64,000 bases of DNA, taken from Methylobacterium sp. C25. GTDB lineage: Bacteria; Pseudomonadota; Alphaproteobacteria; Rhizobiales; Beijerinckiaceae. Location of the stretch: assembly GCF_021352225.1 (NCBI RefSeq), contig NZ_JAAUVI010000002.1, forward strand, positions 124,001-188,000. The letters run 5' to 3'. Below, in pieces: positions 54,838 through 63,410 of the stretch. A program made the translations under genes and the position numbers. A model generated the notes under the pieces. It was not told the DNA's origin. It saw only the letters and a list, made by a program, of their open reading frames with translations, and did no database searches. Numbering within the stretch: the first letter of the stretch is position 1; every line of letters starts with the position of its first letter.

Positions 54838-55230
54838 TCAGGCTGGGATCGGCCGGGGCTTCCCGTCGTCGTCGATCGCTACGAACACGAAGGTTGCTGC
54901 GGTCACCTTTTCGCGGACCTGCGTGCGGAAGCGGCGGGCCCAGGCCTCGACCTCGATCGTCATGGAGGTGCGGCCGACGCGGCCGATGCGCGTATAGACG
55001 CAGAGAACATCGCCAACATGAACCGGGCGGATGAAAGTCATGGCATCGAGGGCGACCGTGACCACCCTGCCCTGCGCGCGGTCGACACCGGCGATGCCGC
55101 CGGCCTGGTCCATCTGCGAGAGGACCCATCCGCCGAAGATGTCGCCGTTGGCGTTGGTGTCGGCGGGCATCGCGATGGTGCGGACAGTAAGCTCGCCCTT
55201 CGGCTCGCCTTCGGCAACCGCCTCATCCAT
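54838..55230 (-). CDS. yciA: YciA-type acyl-CoA thioesterase
   Basis: A 130-residue hotdog-fold thioesterase. The catalytic region TIAMPADTNANGDIFGGWVLSQMDQAGGI (with the conserved Asp and Gly-Gly-Trp) and VHVGDVLCVYTRIGRVGRTSM are YciA signatures. Such enzymes hydrolyse short- to long-chain acyl-CoA to free acid and CoA, often to recycle CoA. It is 73 bp downstream of the polysaccharide export gene on the same strand, but the two are not obviously related. Confidence 0.92.
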   Translation of the reverse strand: MDEAVAEGEPKGELTVRTIAMPADTNANGDIFGGWVLSQMDQAGGIAGVDRAQGRVVTVALDAMTFIRPVHVGDVLCVYTRIGRVGRTSMTIEVEAWARRFRTQVREKVTAATFVFVAIDDDGKPRPIPA

Positions 55231-55303
55231 CTGCGCTTTCTCCCGCTTCGACTGCGCGTCCTTTATGCTCTGCGCAATCGATCGGGTCCAGTTGGAGCAG
55301 CTG

Positions 55304-55876
55304 CTAGAAGAAGCGCTCCTTGATCACAATGGTGTCGCCCGGTCGCACCGGATAACTCATCGGAACGATGCCGTTGACGAGGCCCCCCGGCCCTTCGCGC
55401 GTCAGCACGGCGTAGTCGCGCGCGGCGCGTGCGCCGAAGCCGGCGGCGATGGCCACAGCCGTCTCGACCGTCATGCCATTCACGTACTGGTACTGGCCCG
55501 AGGTCGTGACCTCGCCAAGGATGTAGAACGGCCGGTAGGCGTCGATCTCGACGGTGACATGCGGCTCGCGCAGGAACCCGTTCGAGAGCTTGCTCTCGAT
55601 GAGTCGCGCGGCCTGCGCCGTGGTCTGGCCGCCGACCTGGACGGTGCCGACCAGCGGCAGCGCCACTCGGCCTCCGCCATCGACGGCGTAGATGTTCGAG
55701 AGGTTGTCCTGGCCAAATACGATGATGCGCAGCTTGTCGCCTGCCGACAGCGTGTAGCGCGCGGCGATGGAGCCGGTGCCGGTCGCGTCGAGTTCGCTGG
55801 TGCGGAAGTCCGGGCGCAAGCAGCCGCCGAGTGCCAGCGTCGACGCGAGAGCCAGGATCAGTGCTCGCCGGTTCAT
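55304..55876 (-). CDS. Polysaccharide export lipoprotein (Wza/ExoF-like)
   Basis: A 190-residue outer-membrane lipoprotein. The signal peptide has a lipobox LALGGC. A polysaccharide-export (Poly_export) domain follows with YTLSAGDKLRIIVFGQDNLS and GGRVALPLVGTVQVGGQT. A single SLBB-like segment (FYILGEVTTSGQYQYVNGMTVETAVAIAAGF) ends the protein. It is shorter than E. coli Wza and lacks the C-terminal membrane helix. It is divergent from the Wzc-like gene at 56063 and probably exports the same exopolysaccharide. Confidence 0.9.
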   Translation of the reverse strand: MNRRALILALASTLALGGCLRPDFRTSELDATGTGSIAARYTLSAGDKLRIIVFGQDNLSNIYAVDGGGRVALPLVGTVQVGGQTTAQAARLIESKLSNGFLREPHVTVEIDAYRPFYILGEVTTSGQYQYVNGMTVETAVAIAAGFGARAARDYAVLTREGPGGLVNGIVPMSYPVRPGDTIVIKERFF

Positions 55877-55976
55877 ACGAATACGCCGTCGTTACGAAAT
55901 GACTGATCCGGGTCTACGGCGATATGGTTAATGAAAGCTGACGTCCTGCATTCAGACACAGTCGCAATCAACGAGC

Positions 55977-55991
55977 TTAACTGTCAGTAAA
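55977..55991. promoter_or_regulatory. Degenerate CtrA-type box in divergent EPS promoter
   Basis: TTAA-N7-TAAA, one mismatch from consensus, in the 186-bp gap between the export lipoprotein and Wzc-like genes. Other TTAA half-sites lie at 55929 and 56011. Weak on its own. Confidence 0.3.
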
Positions 55992-56062
55992 CCATGCCGG
56001 GTCTTATTGGTTAAGAGGGCCTTCGGGTCCCTGAAGTCTTGCCTTGCGTAAAGACGGTTGCC

Positions 56063-58354
56063 ATGCCTCGCCGTTCATCGACTACCGATCCCTCGCCGCA
56101 TCTGTCCTACCCGCCCTCGGCGCGGGATGGGCTGACGCTGTCGCAGGTCGCTCCGATCCTGCGGCGGTCCTGGGCCTGGATCCTCGTCCCGACCCTGCTG
56201 GTGGCGGCCGGCGCGGGTGTCTTCGTGCAGGTGGTCCCGCCCCGCTACACGGCGGAGTCGAAGATCCTGCTGGAGACCCGCGACCCGTCCTTTGCCCGCA
56301 CCGCGACGGAGCGCGGCGATCAGGCGCAGCCGATCGACGAGCAGGCGGTGGCGAGCCAGGTCCAGGTGGTGATGTCGCGAGACCTCGCCCGTGAGGCGGT
56401 GCGCCGGCTCGACCTCGTCGGCAACCCCGAATTCGATCCGACCGCCGGCGAGCCCGGCCTGATCCGGCGTCTCCTGATGCTGGCAGGCCTGCGGAAGCCA
56501 TCCCTCGACGCCAAGCCCGAGGACCGCGTCCTCGATACCTATTTCGACCGGCTCCTGGTCTATCCGGCCGGTAAGTCGCGAATCCTGCAGGTCGAGTTCA
56601 AGTCGGGCGATCCAGAGCTCGCCGCCAAGGCTGCCAACACGATCTCGGAGCTGTACATCGCTTCGCTGGAGGCCGCGAAAGTCGACACGGCCCGCTACGC
56701 GTCGACCTGGCTCGGCAGCAACATCGATACCCTGCGCGCTCGCGTTGCCGACGCCGAGGCGAAGGTCGAAGCCTACCGTGCCAAAAACGGCTTGATCAGC
56801 TCGGTCAACACCTCCGGCACCTCGCTCGGCGGTCAGCAGCTCGGCGAACTGTCGAGCCAGCTCTCGCAGGCCCGCACGATCAAGGCCGATCTCACGGGCC
56901 GCGTGAAGCTGCTCAAGGAGATGATCAAGGAAGGCCGCGCTTTCGAGATACCCGACGTCGCCAACAACGAACTGATCCGCCGCACGGTCGAAAGCCGGAT
57001 GACGCTGCGCGCGCAGCTCGCCCTCGAATCGCGCACGCTGCTGCCGGCACATCCGCGCATCAAGGAGTTGACCGCGCAGGTCGAGGATCTCGACGCGCAG
57101 ATCAAGGCCGCCGCCGAGCGCATCGTGCGCACGCTGGAGAACGACGCCAAGATCGCCAGTGCCCGCGTCGACAGCCTTCAGGCGACCGTGCAGGGCCAGA
57201 GCGACGTCGTCGCCAAAGGCAATTCCAGCGAGATCCAGCTTCGTGCCCTGGAGCGCGAGGCCAAGGTTCAGCGCGAGCAGCTTGAATCCTACCTCTCCCG
57301 CTACCGCGAGGCAGCCGCGCGCGACGCCGAGAGCGCGACGCCCGCCGATGCGCGCATCGTTTCGCGTGCGATGGTGCCGGAGCTGCCCTCCTTCCCGAAG
57401 AAGATCCCGATCGTCGGCTTCGCCACGATGCTGACGCTCATGCTCGCCGTCGCCGCCGTGCTCGGCCGCCACCTGCTCGCGACGCCGGAGGACGATCTCG
57501 ACCGGCGCGCCACCCGTAGCGGATCGGGCCGCGACCCGTCCGGCACGATAGAGCCGGCTGCTGACCGCAGCGACTATCCCGAGCCGATGCCGCCGACCCG
57601 GCGCCGTCAGTCGCCCCGCATCGTTCCCGCCTATGGCAGCTTTGAGGCGCCTGTCACTGTCCACGCCGCCTTCCCTCGCCTCGTGGCAGAAGCGCGCGCC
57701 ACGCCGTCCGTCGAGACGCCGGAGCAGGCTCGGCCGGCCGCGGCACAGGACGACCGCTACGCCCTGCAGATCCTGATCGATCGGCTCGGTACGACGACCG
57801 CTCAGGGTGGACGCTGCGTTCTCGTCGTCGAGACGACCGAGCCTGCCACCGCAACGGACGGCCTCGCCTGCGGTCTCGCTCGCGCTCTGGCCCCTCGCGC
57901 CACGACCCTGCTCGTGGATGTCGCTGGCGAGCCGGCCGGCCGCGGACATCCGGGCCTGACCGACCTCGTCGTTGGGGGGGCAGCCTTCCTCGACGTGATC
58001 CACCGTGCTGCTGGCTCGCGTCACCACGCGATCCGCACGGGCCTTGCCGACCGGTCGGTGCTGCTCGACGAGCCGCACGGCCTCGCCATCGGCCTCAACG
58101 CGATGGCACAGGCCTATGACTGGGTGATCTGCCGGCTGGTCGCGACGACGACCAATCCGGCCGACGACATGATGTCCGCTCTATCCGCCTGCATGGACTC
58201 GGTGGTGATCGCCTCCGACGCTGAGCCGGACGATGCTGGTCTCGTTGCCCTCTACGGCCTCGCTACCGAGGCCGGCGCGGGACAGGTGCTCGTGGCCCGC
58301 GATCCCCATGCTGAGGCGGCCGAGCCGCAGATGGCGCTCCGCCTGTCGGCCTGA
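56063..58354 (+). CDS. Wzc/ExoP-like polysaccharide co-polymerase with degenerate kinase domain
   Basis: A 763-residue polysaccharide chain-length/co-polymerase protein. A first helix lies at about residues 38-62. A large periplasmic coiled-coil domain (Wzz, with GNVD-type GNKR tail) extends to residue about 455 and ends in PKKIPIVGF followed by a second helix. The C-terminal domain (about 565-763) aligns with the BY-kinase domain, but its Walker A Gly-Lys-Ser/Thr is missing (VVETTEPATATDGLACGLARAL) while the Walker A'-type Asp in TTLLVDVAGE and GLTDLVVGG remain. There is no Tyr cluster at the C-terminus. Kinase activity is therefore unlikely. Confidence 0.88.
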   Translation: MPRRSSTTDPSPHLSYPPSARDGLTLSQVAPILRRSWAWILVPTLLVAAGAGVFVQVVPPRYTAESKILLETRDPSFARTATERGDQAQPIDEQAVASQVQVVMSRDLAREAVRRLDLVGNPEFDPTAGEPGLIRRLLMLAGLRKPSLDAKPEDRVLDTYFDRLLVYPAGKSRILQVEFKSGDPELAAKAANTISELYIASLEAAKVDTARYASTWLGSNIDTLRARVADAEAKVEAYRAKNGLISSVNTSGTSLGGQQLGELSSQLSQARTIKADLTGRVKLLKEMIKEGRAFEIPDVANNELIRRTVESRMTLRAQLALESRTLLPAHPRIKELTAQVEDLDAQIKAAAERIVRTLENDAKIASARVDSLQATVQGQSDVVAKGNSSEIQLRALEREAKVQREQLESYLSRYREAAARDAESATPADARIVSRAMVPELPSFPKKIPIVGFATMLTLMLAVAAVLGRHLLATPEDDLDRRATRSGSGRDPSGTIEPAADRSDYPEPMPPTRRRQSPRIVPAYGSFEAPVTVHAAFPRLVAEARATPSVETPEQARPAAAQDDRYALQILIDRLGTTTAQGGRCVLVVETTEPATATDGLACGLARALAPRATTLLVDVAGEPAGRGHPGLTDLVVGGAAFLDVIHRAAGSRHHAIRTGLADRSVLLDEPHGLAIGLNAMAQAYDWVICRLVATTTNPADDMMSALSACMDSVVIASDAEPDDAGLVALYGLATEAGAGQVLVARDPHAEAAEPQMALRLSA

Positions 58355-58359
58355 AGGCG

Positions 58360-59574
58360 CTACGAGCGGCGCAGTTTGCGCAGGCGGCTTACCGCCTGCC
58401 ACAGCTGTGGCGAGCGCTTGATGCGGCGCTTGAGCCGCGAGGCCGCGTTCGCCGCCAGCACGAACAGCTGACCACGCAGGGTCACCGGGATCAGCACTTC
58501 GACAAGTTCGATGGTTTCGTCGCAGATGCTCGACTTGTAGCGCGCTTCGCCGACACCGAGATCGAAGGCACGGCGCCCGGCGCTCGTCTGCTGGCCGATC
58601 AGGTGGTGCAGCAGGAGGTCGCCGGGGCTGAAGCGGCCGATCTCGGGATCGGGGTCGAACGAGGTCCACATCCCGCTGAAGCGGTCGTCGTTCACGGCGC
58701 CCCCGAAGGTCGCGAGCACCCGCCTGTCGTTTCTCGCGATCAGCGCATGCAGCTCGATCGCAGGGCGGCCCTCGCAGGGAGCGGTCGCACCTGCGATGAA
58801 GCGTCTCACGTCGTCGTCGGTGTAGGGGTTGGCGATACCCATGGCGGCGAAGCGCGTGCGCTTCTGTTCGTAGAAAGCCTCGAGGATCGCGGCGATGCTC
58901 TCGGGCGTCGTCGCCTGTACGTAGTCCACGGGGCCGAGTGCCTCGACGAGCTTGCGCTCCTTGGCGCGCAGCTTCTTGCGGGCGTCGCCGCTGAAGGAGC
59001 GCTTCACCGTTGCTTCGGCATCGGGGCCGAGCATAAGGCCGTAGGCGTCGCTGGCGCAGGGTGTGCCCCTGGCACTGAGCGGGTTGGCAGAGCCGTCCCA
59101 GAAGCGCGGCTGATGATCGAGGGCGTAGGCATCGATGCCCGCCGCCTGCCCGGCCCGCACGAGCGCAGCCTCCACCTCCTCCGCGGACAGTCCGGCGGCC
59201 TGATGCGAGGCAAAGAGAGGCATGTGGTAATTGGCGTGCTTGGCGCCGACAACGCGTGCCACCGTGAACCCGCGCATCCGTGCAATCAAAAGCGCCATCA
59301 GTGCAGCGGGCCGGCCAGCAGCGTCCCGCAGAACCAGGATGCGCAGGCGATCCTGCGCCTCAAGGCCCGCTACAAAGGCGGCGACCCAGTCGAAGCGCTG
59401 ATACGGCGTCGCGAGGGCCTCTGGCGCCGTTTCCATGCTGCGCCAGAGCGCCTCGACACTCGCGAGGTCGGTGAAGAGCTCAGCCGTCAGGCCGTCGCGC
59501 AAGCTGTCACGGATCATGCCCGCACCCGTCAGGTCCTGTGCCAGACTCGTCATCGACCCGTCCTTGCCGGCCAT
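58360..59574 (-). CDS. CelD/BcsL-like GNAT acetyltransferase
   Basis: A 404-residue protein of the GNAT superfamily subgroup (Acetyltransf_6, CelD/BcsL-like) found in cellulose and exopolysaccharide clusters. FGGAVNDDRFSGMWTSFDPD followed by SPGDLLLHHLIGQQTSAGRRAFDLGVGEARYKSSICDETIEL matches the C-terminal half of the fold. These enzymes probably acetylate a sugar or lipid precursor in the cytoplasm. I chose the ATG at 59574 with GGGGA 6 bp upstream; another ATG lies 21 bp downstream. It converges on the Wzc-like gene (5 bp gap) and diverges from the deacetylase gene. Confidence 0.88.
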   Translation of the reverse strand: MAGKDGSMTSLAQDLTGAGMIRDSLRDGLTAELFTDLASVEALWRSMETAPEALATPYQRFDWVAAFVAGLEAQDRLRILVLRDAAGRPAALMALLIARMRGFTVARVVGAKHANYHMPLFASHQAAGLSAEEVEAALVRAGQAAGIDAYALDHQPRFWDGSANPLSARGTPCASDAYGLMLGPDAEATVKRSFSGDARKKLRAKERKLVEALGPVDYVQATTPESIAAILEAFYEQKRTRFAAMGIANPYTDDDVRRFIAGATAPCEGRPAIELHALIARNDRRVLATFGGAVNDDRFSGMWTSFDPDPEIGRFSPGDLLLHHLIGQQTSAGRRAFDLGVGEARYKSSICDETIELVEVLIPVTLRGQLFVLAANAASRLKRRIKRSPQLWQAVSRLRKLRRS

Positions 59575-59739
59575 TCGTCGTCCCCGGTCCAGTCGAGATA
59601 GCCCGCGAGAGCTGAACTCGGGATTGAAGGAGCCGGAACCGCCGGTGGCCGTCACCGGCGATCTCGCCGGATGGGTAACGAAAGCTTGTTCACTCACTCG
59701 CTACAGTCGCTGGCCGGGTTTCGTTCCGCAGGGCTTACG

Positions 59740-60810
59740 ATGCTGTCGTCGCGCAATCGTCACCGGCTGTTCAGGGCCGGCTTCTCGGCCGTGTCGCTTG
59801 CCGGTGCGGACCGCTGGCTGGCACCGGCCACGCGCGGACGCGGACTGATCCTGACCTTCCACCACGTCCGCCCGGCGGCGCCGGCAGCATATGCGCCGAA
59901 CAGTCTGCTCGCGATCACGCCGGACTTTCTCGATCGCACACTCACCCTGCTGCGGGCACGCGGTTTCGAACTGATCGGGCTCGACGCAGTCCCGGAGCGT
60001 TTGAGTGGGCGGGCCACCCAGGCACCCTTCGCTGTCCTGACCTTCGACGACGGCTATCGCGACAACCTGCAATTCGCTGCGCCCATTCTGGCGCGGCATG
60101 GCGCGCCTTGGACGCTGTTCGTCGCGAGCGATTTCGCGGAGGGGCGCGGACGCCTCTGGTGGATTGAACTCGAGCGGGCGATCGCCGCGCTCGACCGCGT
60201 CGCTCTGAGCCCTGAGCAGACGGGTGGGCTCGCCCTCGACCTGCTGGCTGGCGATGCGGCGCAGAAGTCGGCGGCCTTCGACGCCGTCTACCGCGCCTTG
60301 CGGTCGGCTCCGGAAGAGCGCCTGCTCGCGACGATCGCAGCGCTCTGCGAGCGCGCCGGCTTTGCACCCGGAAAGGTCGCCGAAGAGCTATGCCTGTCGT
60401 GGGACGAATTGCGCGCCCTTGCCGCTAATCCCGCTGTGACGATCGGTGCACATACGGTGAGCCATCCGATGCTTGCCAAGCACGATGAAACCTTCGCGCG
60501 GCGCGAGGTCGCCGAGAGCCGCGCACGGATCGCGGCCAGTCTCGGCCGCGACATCCGGCACCTTTCCTTCCCGGTTGGCGATCCGACCTCGGCGGGCCCT
60601 CGCGAATTCGCGATCGCACGAGAACTCGGTTTCGCGACCGCGGTGACGACGCGCCCCGGTCACCTCTTCGCCGATCATGCCGGGCATCTGCATGCTCTGC
60701 CGCGTGTCTCGATTAATGGGCTGCATCAGACCGATGCGGCGCTGGCGAGCCTGATCTCGGGCGTTCCGTTCTTGGTCTGGAATCGCGGCCGGCGGATCAA
60801 TGTCGGCTGA
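59740..60810 (+). CDS. Polysaccharide deacetylase family protein
   Basis: A 356-residue NodB-type (carbohydrate esterase 4) protein. The catalytic Asp-Asp is in AVLTFDDGYRDNLQ, and the zinc-binding His pair is in IGAHTVSHPML. LSFPVGDPTSAGPREFAIARELGFATAVTT is the conserved C-terminal part. It removes N-acetyl groups from amino-sugar polymers or lipid-linked precursors. The ATG at 59740 with AGGG upstream is preferred to the one at 59671. With the divergent CelD-like acetyltransferase, it suggests that acetylation of the local exopolysaccharide is tuned. Confidence 0.9.
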   Translation: MLSSRNRHRLFRAGFSAVSLAGADRWLAPATRGRGLILTFHHVRPAAPAAYAPNSLLAITPDFLDRTLTLLRARGFELIGLDAVPERLSGRATQAPFAVLTFDDGYRDNLQFAAPILARHGAPWTLFVASDFAEGRGRLWWIELERAIAALDRVALSPEQTGGLALDLLAGDAAQKSAAFDAVYRALRSAPEERLLATIAALCERAGFAPGKVAEELCLSWDELRALAANPAVTIGAHTVSHPMLAKHDETFARREVAESRARIAASLGRDIRHLSFPVGDPTSAGPREFAIARELGFATAVTTRPGHLFADHAGHLHALPRVSINGLHQTDAALASLISGVPFLVWNRGRRINVG

Positions 60811-60843
60811 TGCGAGAGTCAGCCGCCGGAACCATCGTCACGT

Positions 60844-62370
60844 TCAGTTCTCCTGTAGGCTCTCGCGCAAACGCGAGACCTGGGGCTTCAGGGCTTTGCA
60901 GGTCAGATTCCGCTCGAATGTCTCGACCGCCGTCAGGTTCGGTGCCGATCTGAGGCGGGTGAGCGCCTTGGCCTCGTCCTCGCAACTCGGCGCGGAGCGA
61001 TCGCTTCCCAGTGACACGGCAACGGCTGGAGTGCTCGTGGTGGGCTTCGTCGAGGGGGCGGCGAGTGACGCCTTGGCGCCGTCGGACGAGCCGGTGCTTT
61101 CGAGAAGCCGTGTGACCTGCGGCCGAAGTGCTTCGCATGTCAGGTCGCGCGCGAAGGCGGCGATTTCCTCCGCCACCTGCCGATCCCGCAGCATGGCGAG
61201 GGTTTCACGGTCGCGCTCGCAAGCGCTCCGCGGTACGACCTGAGCCACTTCTGGTTTGACCTCGACGGGGTCGTGCCGCCGCGCTTCCACCTTGACTGCT
61301 GGCGCCGGCTCTACGCCGGGGCGCTTGGGTGTCACCTTGGGGAGGTCGGCACGCGTCGCCACCGCTGGAGCCGGATCGTCCGGCAACTTCTGAAGCTGCG
61401 CGCGTGCGAGATCGGCCAGAAAGCCCGTGGGATGCGCTCGCAGGAAGTAATTCCAGGCATCCCGCGTTCCTATCCGATCCGCGAGCATGTAGTCGCGCGA
61501 ACCGTCCGCGCTCGGATCTGTCTGCAAGACCGCTGGAGCCGGCTTTTCCGGAACGAGGCTAACCGTCGAGCCGCCGAGCGAACCGTAGACGAAAGGCTCC
61601 TGCTTGCCGCCCGTATCGCGCACGACGTCGTCGCGGACGCGGCCGAGGGCGACGCGGATGTCGAGGCCCGGTGTTGTCAGATGCTTGAGCAGCGCCGTGG
61701 TAAAGGGCGAATGATCCGTCTGGCCGTCATCTGCCACTGAGCCCGCTCGGGCGGCATAGGCGACGAGCGTATCGCTTGCGGCAGGCTCGACCTTGCCGAG
61801 ACCCGCAGTAATCCCGCGCAAACTCACCGTCCGCTGCATCTGCGGGATGAAGGGGTTGTCGCGGCAAGCATCCAGGATGATGAGCCGCAGACGCCGCGCC
61901 GGCTCGACGGCGCGGATGATCCTCTCCAGCAAAACGCCTTCGTCTTCGGCGTCGAAATCCGTCTTGAGCCGCGCATCGACGGGGATGATGTAGTTGGCGC
62001 CGTTCACCTCGATCCCGTGCCCGGCGAAGAACACGACGGCGATTTCGGAATCCTTGGCAGTCCCGAGGAATGCGCGAATGGCGCGCTTTAGTTCCAGGCT
62101 TTCGAGGTCTTGCTTGAGCTCCACCTTCGTGAAGCCGGCCTTCTTAAACATTTCCGCGACGGACGAGGCGTCGCGCACCGGATTGGAGAGAACCGGCGCG
62201 TTGCGATAGGCCGAGTTGCCAATCACCAGCGCCACTCGTCGCTCGGACGCCTGCGCCTCCAGACCGGCCGGGGACAAAATGGAGCAGGCCAGCGCCAGCA
62301 CGCGCAAGAGCCAGCCAGTCGTCGATTGGGCGCGCGAAGCCGGTCGCGAGGCTGCTCGTTCGTCGATCAT
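60844..62370 (-). CDS. Exported caspase-family (C14) protease with duplicated C-terminal Cys module
   Basis: A 508-residue caspase-like protein. A hydrophobic signal segment lies at about residues 19-40 (ending LEAQA). The p20-like domain (about 43-275) has catalytic His118 in VVFFAGHGIEV and Cys169 in LIILDACRDNPF. A Pro/Ala/Lys-rich linker follows. Two related modules are at 384-425 and 463-504, each beginning with a Cys and containing LTCxALxPQVxRLxES, with exactly 27 residues between the two Cys in both. The ATG overlaps the stop of the DUF4399 gene (ATGA). Substrates and trigger are unknown. Bacterial caspases often act in cell death or proteolysis of specific partners. Confidence 0.9.
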   Translation of the reverse strand: MIDERAASRPASRAQSTTGWLLRVLALACSILSPAGLEAQASERRVALVIGNSAYRNAPVLSNPVRDASSVAEMFKKAGFTKVELKQDLESLELKRAIRAFLGTAKDSEIAVVFFAGHGIEVNGANYIIPVDARLKTDFDAEDEGVLLERIIRAVEPARRLRLIILDACRDNPFIPQMQRTVSLRGITAGLGKVEPAASDTLVAYAARAGSVADDGQTDHSPFTTALLKHLTTPGLDIRVALGRVRDDVVRDTGGKQEPFVYGSLGGSTVSLVPEKPAPAVLQTDPSADGSRDYMLADRIGTRDAWNYFLRAHPTGFLADLARAQLQKLPDDPAPAVATRADLPKVTPKRPGVEPAPAVKVEARRHDPVEVKPEVAQVVPRSACERDRETLAMLRDRQVAEEIAAFARDLTCEALRPQVTRLLESTGSSDGAKASLAAPSTKPTTSTPAVAVSLGSDRSAPSCEDEAKALTRLRSAPNLTAVETFERNLTCKALKPQVSRLRESLQEN

Positions 62371-63239
62371 CGCCGGCGCTTATGACGTTTGCGCCGCGGT
62401 GCCTGTCCGGATGCCGTGACGTTGACCGTGATCGGCTTCGAGACGACCGGTGGATCGTGCGCGACGTGGTTCTCGTCGGCCAGGACGAGCTGCAGCCTGT
62501 GCTGGCCGAGCGGCAACGAAACCTTCGCCTCGGTCTGCCCCGCGCCAAAATGGAGATGATTGGCATCGTTGGGAATCGGACGATCGAGCGGTGGCAGATC
62601 CGTATCGATGAGGAGGTGATGATGGCCGGTATTCGCCTTCGCGAAGCCTGCCGGTGCGACGCCCATGTTCTCGAGGCCGAACCGAATCAGCGGCGTGCGC
62701 GAGACGTAGCCGCCGTCGCGCGGGCTGACGATGTAGACCTTGGCGTCCTTCGGCGAGGGATGCCGGGCGCCCTTCTGCGCCGTCGTGGGTTCAGAGGCCG
62801 CGGCCTCCTTCACGATGACCTTGATGCGCTCCGACATCACGGGCGGTGAGTGCGGGATGTGCTTGTGGTCGGCCAGCAGGAGTTGAAGCGTGTGTTCGCC
62901 TGGCGGCAGGTCGAGCGTCGCCTCAGTCTGGCCAGCGCCGAAATGCAAGTGGTTCAGATCGTTCGGGATCGGCTCGTTCAGCTTTGGCAGGTCTGTGTCG
63001 ATGAGCAGATGGTGATGGCCCGAATTGTCCTTCTGCAGGCCGGCCGCCGTCACGCCCATCCCGCGAAGGCCGAAATGCACCACGCTCGAGGGCGGAATGG
63101 TTGCGCCGTTCTTGAGGTCGATGAAGTACACCGCCGCGCCGGGCGGTGACGCACTCGGACCGGCCGGCTGTCCACCTTGGGCCAACACCGCGCCGGACTG
63201 CACAACTAGTACAACCGCGAGCCAAAAGGTTTGCCGCAT
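62367..63239 (-). CDS. Tandem DUF4399 secreted protein
   Basis: A 290-residue exported protein. A signal peptide (MRQTFWLAVVLVVQSGAVLA) is followed by two copies of the DUF4399 domain at about residues 35-150 and 165-275. The copies share HHHLLIDTDLP, NHLHFGAGQTEA and the HTLQLLLADHKHIPHSPPV-type end, each rich in His. The C-terminus is strongly basic (RRKRHKRRR). DUF4399 proteins are often annotated as rod-shape-determining MreB-associated or of unknown function; I do not assign one. The gene is translationally coupled to the caspase (4-bp overlap) and upstream of it, so the two products are probably made in fixed ratio. Confidence 0.85.
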   Translation of the reverse strand: MRQTFWLAVVLVVQSGAVLAQGGQPAGPSASPPGAAVYFIDLKNGATIPPSSVVHFGLRGMGVTAAGLQKDNSGHHHLLIDTDLPKLNEPIPNDLNHLHFGAGQTEATLDLPPGEHTLQLLLADHKHIPHSPPVMSERIKVIVKEAAASEPTTAQKGARHPSPKDAKVYIVSPRDGGYVSRTPLIRFGLENMGVAPAGFAKANTGHHHLLIDTDLPPLDRPIPNDANHLHFGAGQTEAKVSLPLGQHRLQLVLADENHVAHDPPVVSKPITVNVTASGQAPRRKRHKRRR

Positions 63240-63410
63240 CGCTATTCGGTGCACAGCATGGTTCCCGGCGGTCACGACTGAGGGATACAGTCTCCGCAAG
63301 ACTTTCGTCCCGACGGAACACAATGGCAAGCCGTCACCTATGCAGACCTCACGAATCCTGTCACTTTCCGTGGAGGGTTGTCGGGCGCGCGTCGAGGATC
63401 TGCGGAAGAC

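Noticed and set aside
56075..58078. Long open frame antisense to the Wzc-like gene
   Set aside because: A composition-driven shadow with no similarity; the sense strand has the Wzz features.
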